The position numbers and the translations under genes were made by a program. The notes below the pieces were generated by a model, which had not been told where the DNA came from, searched no databases, and saw only the letters and a program-made list of their open reading frames with translations. 64,000 bases of DNA, taken from assembly GCA_964370775.1 (NCBI GenBank), contig CAYJKT010000003.1:66272-130271 (forward strand), written 5' to 3'. This document shows, piece by piece, positions 59,765-64,000 of this stretch. The DNA comes from SIG603 sp964370775. GTDB lineage: Bacteria > Bacillota > Clostridia > Oscillospirales > Acutalibacteraceae. Numbering within the stretch: the first letter of the stretch is position 1; every line of letters begins with the position of its first letter.

Positions 59765-60427
59765 ATGTTAACTAAAAGTAAAATTGAGTTCATAGAGTTT
59801 ATGATGAGTGCAGACGTATTACGTTTTGGAAACTTTGTGACAAAAAGTGGAAGAAACACACCATATTTTGTAAACACAGGAAACTACAAGACAGGCGAGC
59901 AAATGGCTACACTTGGAAAGTATTATGCTGAGCTTATTAAAGAGAGCATAGGTGAAGAATTTGACTGCATGTTCGGTCCTGCATACAAGGGTATACCACT
60001 AGCTACAAGTGTATCTTGTGCATTGTGGAACGAGTACAGCCTTAATCGTCCTTTCTTCTTTAATCGTAAAGAGGAAAAAGACCACGGCGAGGGCGGTAGC
60101 ATTATAGGCTATAAGCCACAAGACGGCGACAAGGTTATAATCATTGAGGACGTTATCACAGCCGGAACAGCAATAAGAGAGGTTATGCCTATACTAAAGG
60201 GTGTTGCCGATACTAAGGTTGAGAATATGTTTATTTCAGTAAACCGCTGTGAAGTTGGCACAACTGAGGGCATTACTGCAATAGACGAGGTGAGCCGTGA
60301 ATTTGGTATTAAAGTTCATGCAATTGTAACTGTTATGGACATTAAAGAGTATCTATCTTCTAAGGATGAGTTTAAATCACTTGTTCCTTTAATGGAAGAT
60401 TATATGGCTAAATACTGTGTAATATAA
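59765..60427 (+). CDS. pyrE: Orotate phosphoribosyltransferase
   Basis: 220 residues. PRPP-binding motif VIIIEDVITAGTAIREV and the NRKEEKDHGEGGSIIG loop identify it. De novo pyrimidine synthesis. GGAGAG ribosome site, 14 bases after the RND transporter stop; co-transcription with that gene is likely and odd, since no other pyr gene is near. Confidence 0.94.
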   Translation: MLTKSKIEFIEFMMSADVLRFGNFVTKSGRNTPYFVNTGNYKTGEQMATLGKYYAELIKESIGEEFDCMFGPAYKGIPLATSVSCALWNEYSLNRPFFFNRKEEKDHGEGGSIIGYKPQDGDKVIIIEDVITAGTAIREVMPILKGVADTKVENMFISVNRCEVGTTEGITAIDEVSREFGIKVHAIVTVMDIKEYLSSKDEFKSLVPLMEDYMAKYCVI

Positions 60428-60435
60428 AGCAAAAG

Positions 60436-60458
60436 GAGCTAGGTTTAAAACCTAGCTC
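60436..60458. terminator. Hairpin after pyrE
   Basis: Perfect 10-bp stem GAGCTAGGTT/AACCTAGCTC. The plus strand has no U-run; on the minus strand CCTTTTGCTTT follows, so it may stop transcription from the right. Confidence 0.55.
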
Positions 60459-60512
60459 TCAGCCTGTCGAAAAAGGGATATCTTAAAAAATATTACACAA
60501 ATAATGATTTTG

Positions 60513-60710
60513 ATTGTAGGGGAGGGTCTCTGTGCAGACGTGTTGATTAGGATTTTGGGTGAAAAATAAATTCGTTAAAACTCACAAATTAATGTAGGGG
60601 ACGGGTTTTCCGTCCCGTGGAAATTTAGCTAAAATATCTAGTTTTTCGGGACGGAAAAAACTAGCAGTTTTAGCTGAGTCCTCACGGGACGGAGTACCCG
60701 TCCCCTACAT
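60513..60710. repeat. Nested repeat with ACGGG core
   Basis: TTGTAGGGGAGGGTCTCTGTGC, AGACGTGTTGATTAG, a long arm to AACTCACAAATTA, then an ACGGG-type palindromic element (60593-60710) with several internal inverted arms (CGTCCCGTG, TTTTTCGGGACGG, CTAGCAGTTTTAGCTGAG). The right-hand outer layers are missing. Confidence 0.82.
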
Positions 60711-60750
60711 TGTGTCGCATTAAATAAAATGCTTATACTAAACACTTTAA

Positions 60751-62466
60751 TTATTGATTAATAAACTTAAATTCTGATACATCAAACAATCCTTTATCCG
60801 TAATCTTTATTTCGGGAATTACAGGCAATGACATAAATGATAACTGAACTATTGGTTCTTCTTCGGTAATTCCTAAGTTTTCATGACAAATATTATGAAT
60901 TTCTTCAAATTTAGTCTGAACCTCTTCACCTGTTTTGTCACTCATAAGCCCAGCTATTGGCAATTCTAACTGTGAAAGCACCACTGAATCTTTAACAACC
61001 ACAATTCCTCCACCAATTTTTTCTAATGTTTTTACAGCTAACTCCATGTCTTCATCAGACATGCCTATCACCACAACATTATGTGAGTCATGAGCTATTG
61101 TTTGTGCAATTGCACCAGATTTTATACCAAAACCTTTTATAAGCCCTACTCCAACATTTCCAGTGTATTTATGCCTTTCTACTACAGCAATCTTGTTTAT
61201 GTCAGAGTTTTTATCATATACAAACTCATTTTTATCATTAATATTTACATTAATTTCCACTTTTTTAGTTACAACACCATCACTTAAGACCTGCATTGCG
61301 TAAACTTTTGAATTTTTGCAAGTAAGTTTTAGTTTGTCTATGCTAAAATCTTTAATTTTCATAGAATTGCTGACAGATTGAATGTCTGTAGTTTTAATTT
61401 TTTTTAAATATTTACCGTTTTCAGCCACAATCTCGCCCTCTATCATGACTTTTTCTACACCGAAGTCTTTAAGATTATTAAGCACCACAATATTAGCCAG
61501 TAAACCAGGAGCTATTCCCCCTATTTCATGCAGTCTATAACACTCCGTCGTGTTTATTGTAGCCATTCTAATTGCAGATATCGGGTCAAGACCTTCTTTT
61601 ACACAAATACGCAAGCAATCATCCATATGCCCCAGTTTAAATATAGTGTCTGGTTCTCTATCGTCGGAACAAAGCAGACAGTATCTTAAATTCTCTTTTG
61701 TTATGGCTGGAATTAGTTTTTTTAAGTCTCTACAAGCAGAGCCTTGTCTAAACTCGACATACATTCCTCTTGATATTCTGTCGTTTACTTCTTCTATTGT
61801 GCTACATTCGTGATCGGTGCGAATACCGGCGGCTGCATAACCATCGAGTTTTTTCCCTAGCACTTCTGGGGCGTGTCCATCAATAATTTTTCCTGCTAGC
61901 CTAGCCGTGAATATTTTAGACATATCCTCGTCTACACAGTTATTTACGCCAACATGGTTCATAAATTCGCCTAAACCTAATACCTCTTTGCGGTTTATAT
62001 AATCGCACATATCACTTGAGCTAAATATAGCTCCTGTGGTCTCAAAAGGCGTACAAGGAACACAAGACGGCAACATATACTTTATGTCTAGCGCTGTGTC
62101 ACAGTTTATCATATAATCAAGCCCTTTTTTTCCGCAAACATTTACAATTTCATGTGGGTCAGATATAATTGTTGTTGTTCCTCGTGGCACTAACAGCCTT
62201 CCTACTTCAGACGGCGAAACATAGGTTGACTCTATGTGCATATGCGCATCAATAAACCCAGCAGACACATAAGAACCGTTAAGATCAATCTCTATTCCGC
62301 CGTTATAATCACCTATGCCTACAATGTATTTTCCACAAATTGCAATGTTACCCTCTATAATTTTACCTTGATAGACATCTACAATTTTGCCATTTTTAAG
62401 AACCATGTCTGCTTGTCTTCTGCCATTTGCCACGTCAATAATATTTATCATTTCTAATCTATTCAT
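60751..62466 (-). CDS. ade: Adenine deaminase
   Basis: 571 residues, amidohydrolase superfamily. Metal-site motif SAGFIDAHMHIESTYVSPSE, then PRGTTTIISDPHEIVNVCG, and MATINTTECYRLHEIGGIAPG. C-terminal domain ends with LSFMSLPVIPEIKITDKGLF. Converts adenine to hypoxanthine and ammonia. Preceded by a purine riboswitch whose terminator overlaps the aptamer, so adenine should turn the gene on. ATG at 62466 with AAAGGAA. Confidence 0.96.
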   Translation of the reverse strand: MNRLEMINIIDVANGRRQADMVLKNGKIVDVYQGKIIEGNIAICGKYIVGIGDYNGGIEIDLNGSYVSAGFIDAHMHIESTYVSPSEVGRLLVPRGTTTIISDPHEIVNVCGKKGLDYMINCDTALDIKYMLPSCVPCTPFETTGAIFSSSDMCDYINRKEVLGLGEFMNHVGVNNCVDEDMSKIFTARLAGKIIDGHAPEVLGKKLDGYAAAGIRTDHECSTIEEVNDRISRGMYVEFRQGSACRDLKKLIPAITKENLRYCLLCSDDREPDTIFKLGHMDDCLRICVKEGLDPISAIRMATINTTECYRLHEIGGIAPGLLANIVVLNNLKDFGVEKVMIEGEIVAENGKYLKKIKTTDIQSVSNSMKIKDFSIDKLKLTCKNSKVYAMQVLSDGVVTKKVEINVNINDKNEFVYDKNSDINKIAVVERHKYTGNVGVGLIKGFGIKSGAIAQTIAHDSHNVVVIGMSDEDMELAVKTLEKIGGGIVVVKDSVVLSQLELPIAGLMSDKTGEEVQTKFEEIHNICHENLGITEEEPIVQLSFMSLPVIPEIKITDKGLFDVSEFKFINQ

Positions 62467-62502
62467 TTTATATATTCCTTTCGTGATTTAAACAAATAAA
62501 TG

Positions 62503-62604
62503 TAAAAAATCCCACTTACAAAGATAACAGAGTGTCATCTTCGTAAGTAGGATTTAGGATTCCTGTAGAGACCCCTGAACCATTTTTACAGGGTTATACG
62601 AAAT
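62503..62604 (-). promoter_or_regulatory. Purine riboswitch, probably adenine-responsive ON switch
   Basis: Minus strand, 5' to 3': P1 TTTCG (62604 side), TATAA, P2 arms CCCTG/CAGGG around AAAAATGG, GTCTCTAC, P3 arm AGGAAT with the loop CCTAAAT, then TCCTACTTACGAA closing P1. The L2 GG and L3 CC pairs of the kissing loop are present. Immediately downstream a 17-bp terminator (62509-62525 with 62537-62553, two G-U pairs, then TTTTTT) uses the same bases as the 3' strand of P3, J3/1 and P1. Ligand binding must therefore open the terminator. The J3/1 reads ACTTA, so the specificity base at position 74 is C or U depending on one-base register. Confidence 0.88.
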
Positions 62605-62662
62605 ATTATAGTATATTTATATAATCAGAATACACTATTTATTTACATTTGTCAATAGCTTT

Positions 62663-63688
62663 TTATTGAACAAATTTATTAATATGTTTATTATTGATTT
62701 TCATAATTATTAATCCAGCAAATGCACACAAAATTGTGGTAATCAAAAACACATGCACAGGTGTAAGATTTAATTTTAGAACTCCAATAAACAACATGTT
62801 TACAGCCATAATCACTAACGGATGTGCATAATACGACACATTTGAAAGTATTTTAGTAGTGTTAGAAAGCTTTTCTCTTCCAGGTAAAGGGTGTTTAAAC
62901 AACAAGATCAAAGTCAAGCAAACTACTGGGTATAACATAATAGTAGTTAAAACGTGGGTTTGCAATTCAAAGTAATCGATTATAAAGACCTCTGCAACCT
63001 CTAGTGAGCATAAAATTAAAAATACAATAACTAGCCAAATTGCGTTAAATTTTTCAAACCTATTCTTAATTAGCTCTACTACATAACCAATCACAAAAAA
63101 CGGAAATCCCATAAACACAATTCGTCTTATCGCCTCAAAGTCAGAAAAATTATATAAACTACCTAAAACAGGAATATTTGTTCCTAACTCATAATAAGCC
63201 GAGCCTAAAACACTTATTAAGTATGCTAAAATAGATATTGGAACTACAAATTTAAAACACTTAATTTTGTAAATTAATGTTGTTATGCAGATAGAATATA
63301 TAAGCGCTGGGAAGAACCAAAAATGATACCAACTGCCATAAAAAATAAAATCTATAAAAAAATCTATAAAAAAACTAACTGTAAGCTCTCCGCTAATAGA
63401 CTTCATCAGCACTTCTTCTAATAAATAGACTGCACTCCAAACTGCATATACAAGTATTATTCTGGATATATACTTTAAGAATATTTTTTGACCTGTAACT
63501 AGTTTTTTTATATAGAAAAAGCCTGCTACAGCAAAAAAGAAGGGAACTGTGGTTCTTGAAATTATTTGAATAAGAGTATAACCTTGTTCAGCAGTAGTCG
63601 TGTCTACTAATAAGGTGTGCATTCCTATAACCATTATTGCACATATGTACCTAAAAATATCTATTGAATTATTTCTTACTTTTGCCAT
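62663..63688 (-). CDS. Acyltransferase 3 family membrane protein
   Basis: 341 residues with about 10 transmembrane helices. N-terminal catalytic-type IFRYICAIMVIGMHTLLV with His, the usual start of OafA/NodX-like acyltransferases, then TTVPFFFAVAGFFYIKK. Transfers acyl groups (often acetyl) to surface sugars or lipids. Start ATG has AAAGGAA. A neighbour of the adenine deaminase gene only by position. Acceptor unknown. Confidence 0.88.
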   Translation of the reverse strand: MAKVRNNSIDIFRYICAIMVIGMHTLLVDTTTAEQGYTLIQIISRTTVPFFFAVAGFFYIKKLVTGQKIFLKYISRIILVYAVWSAVYLLEEVLMKSISGELTVSFFIDFFIDFIFYGSWYHFWFFPALIYSICITTLIYKIKCFKFVVPISILAYLISVLGSAYYELGTNIPVLGSLYNFSDFEAIRRIVFMGFPFFVIGYVVELIKNRFEKFNAIWLVIVFLILCSLEVAEVFIIDYFELQTHVLTTIMLYPVVCLTLILLFKHPLPGREKLSNTTKILSNVSYYAHPLVIMAVNMLFIGVLKLNLTPVHVFLITTILCAFAGLIIMKINNKHINKFVQ

Positions 63689-63707
63689 TTTTTCTTTCCT
63701 TTAAATT

Positions 63708-63898
63708 ATAATATTGGGGTGGATAATATCCAGACTTAGACATGTTTATTAAGATTTTGGATATAAATAAACTCGTTTAAACGCACAAATTAATGTAGGG
63801 AACGGTCTTGACCGTTCCGAAAACTCGGAGTTTTAGCTAAATTTCATCGGAACGGTCAAGACCGTTCCCTACATCACTAATCCTAAGAGGCATGTCTA
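63708..63898. repeat. Nested repeat with AACGGTC core near the window edge
   Basis: A damaged GGGGTGGATAATATCC arm, AGACTTAGACATGTTTATTAAG, the long arm to CACAAATTA, then a complete AACGGTC element with two hairpin arms (63793-63874), and CCTAAGAGGCATGTCTA. Same order as the copy at 60513. Confidence 0.8.
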
Positions 63899-64000
63899 CA
63901 TAAAATTTACTCCTAGCAAAACTTGGAGTGATACGGGTGTCGAGCCTTCTCGACTAATTATCCGCAATTTAGCTCTTGCTTTATTTCGGGCAAAAAATTT
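63896..64000 (-). other. Open reading frame reaching the window edge
   Basis: 34 codons without a stop enter from the right edge on the minus strand and end at a TAG in the repeat arm at 63896. Part of the translation reads KLRIISREGSTPVSL; I do not recognise it. The plus strand is also open over 63905-64000. Either is too short to decide. Confidence 0.25.

Noticed and set aside
63896..64000. tRNA or tmRNA 3' end suggested by the GGGTGTCGAGCC segment
   Set aside because: No acceptor stem, T-loop or CCA arrangement can be folded around it in the visible sequence.

Overview
The window comes from a low-GC, strictly anaerobic, endospore-forming Firmicute of the class Clostridia. The evidence is an uninterrupted sigma-K gene, a SpoVT gene, a HydABC-type [FeFe] hydrogenase operon under a Rex-like operator, a flavodoxin, ferredoxin fusions, strong GGAGG ribosome sites and TATAAT promoters. 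I cannot place it below class level from sequence alone. No rRNA, tRNA, CRISPR array, phage or transposase gene was seen.

Layout. 1-10 kb: end of a VanW-family surface protein and a nitroreductase; a metal P-type ATPase operon with a DUF6110 partner and an overlapping 26-residue microprotein; an operon of DUF2325, DUF3793 and flavodoxin beside a siderophore-binding-protein remnant, with three copies of a GTTAGT...ACTAAC inverted motif; a flavin/ferredoxin fusion; a polar amino acid ABC importer. 10-16 kb: a capsule/exopolysaccharide control operon (Wzz, tyrosine kinase, PHP phosphatase, sortase B with an SPQTG substrate, LCP ligase, priming sugar transferase). 16-22 kb: a 1755-residue secreted beta-helix protein. 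22-29 kb: SpoVT, a four-gene polysaccharide O-acetylation set, a FetAB-like exporter with a PadR regulator, and SigK. 29-36.8 kb: a GGDEF protein with a ferredoxin-ArsC fusion, a flippase and a pyruvyl transferase, then a LacI regulator with xylose isomerase. 37-40 kb: MFS transporter, AraC regulator, DUF2200. 40-45 kb: hydrogenase operon. 45-47.5 kb: GntR regulator and two-gene ABC system. 48-54 kb: a second, 1975-residue beta-helix protein carrying InlB-like repeats, a cohesin and a dockerin in one chain. 54-56 kb: a small island of decayed genes plus an Xre regulator. 56-64 kb: a 1297-residue RND transporter with pyrE, adenine deaminase behind a purine riboswitch, and an acyltransferase.

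About fifteen intergenic gaps are occupied by one modular family of palindromic repeats. They have TGTAGGGG...CCCCTACA ends, at least five interchangeable inner palindromes, and an AGACGTG...CACGTCT layer nested inside or outside them. One copy carries paired changes that keep the long hairpin. I regard this nested repeat system, the cohesin/dockerin beta-helix protein, the GTTAGT operators and the adenine-type riboswitch as the most rewarding parts of the window. The carbohydrate theme (beta-helix proteins, xylose isomerase, capsule control, O-acetylation) and the hydrogenase fit a plant-polysaccharide fermenter of gut or anaerobic-digester type. That lifestyle is inference.
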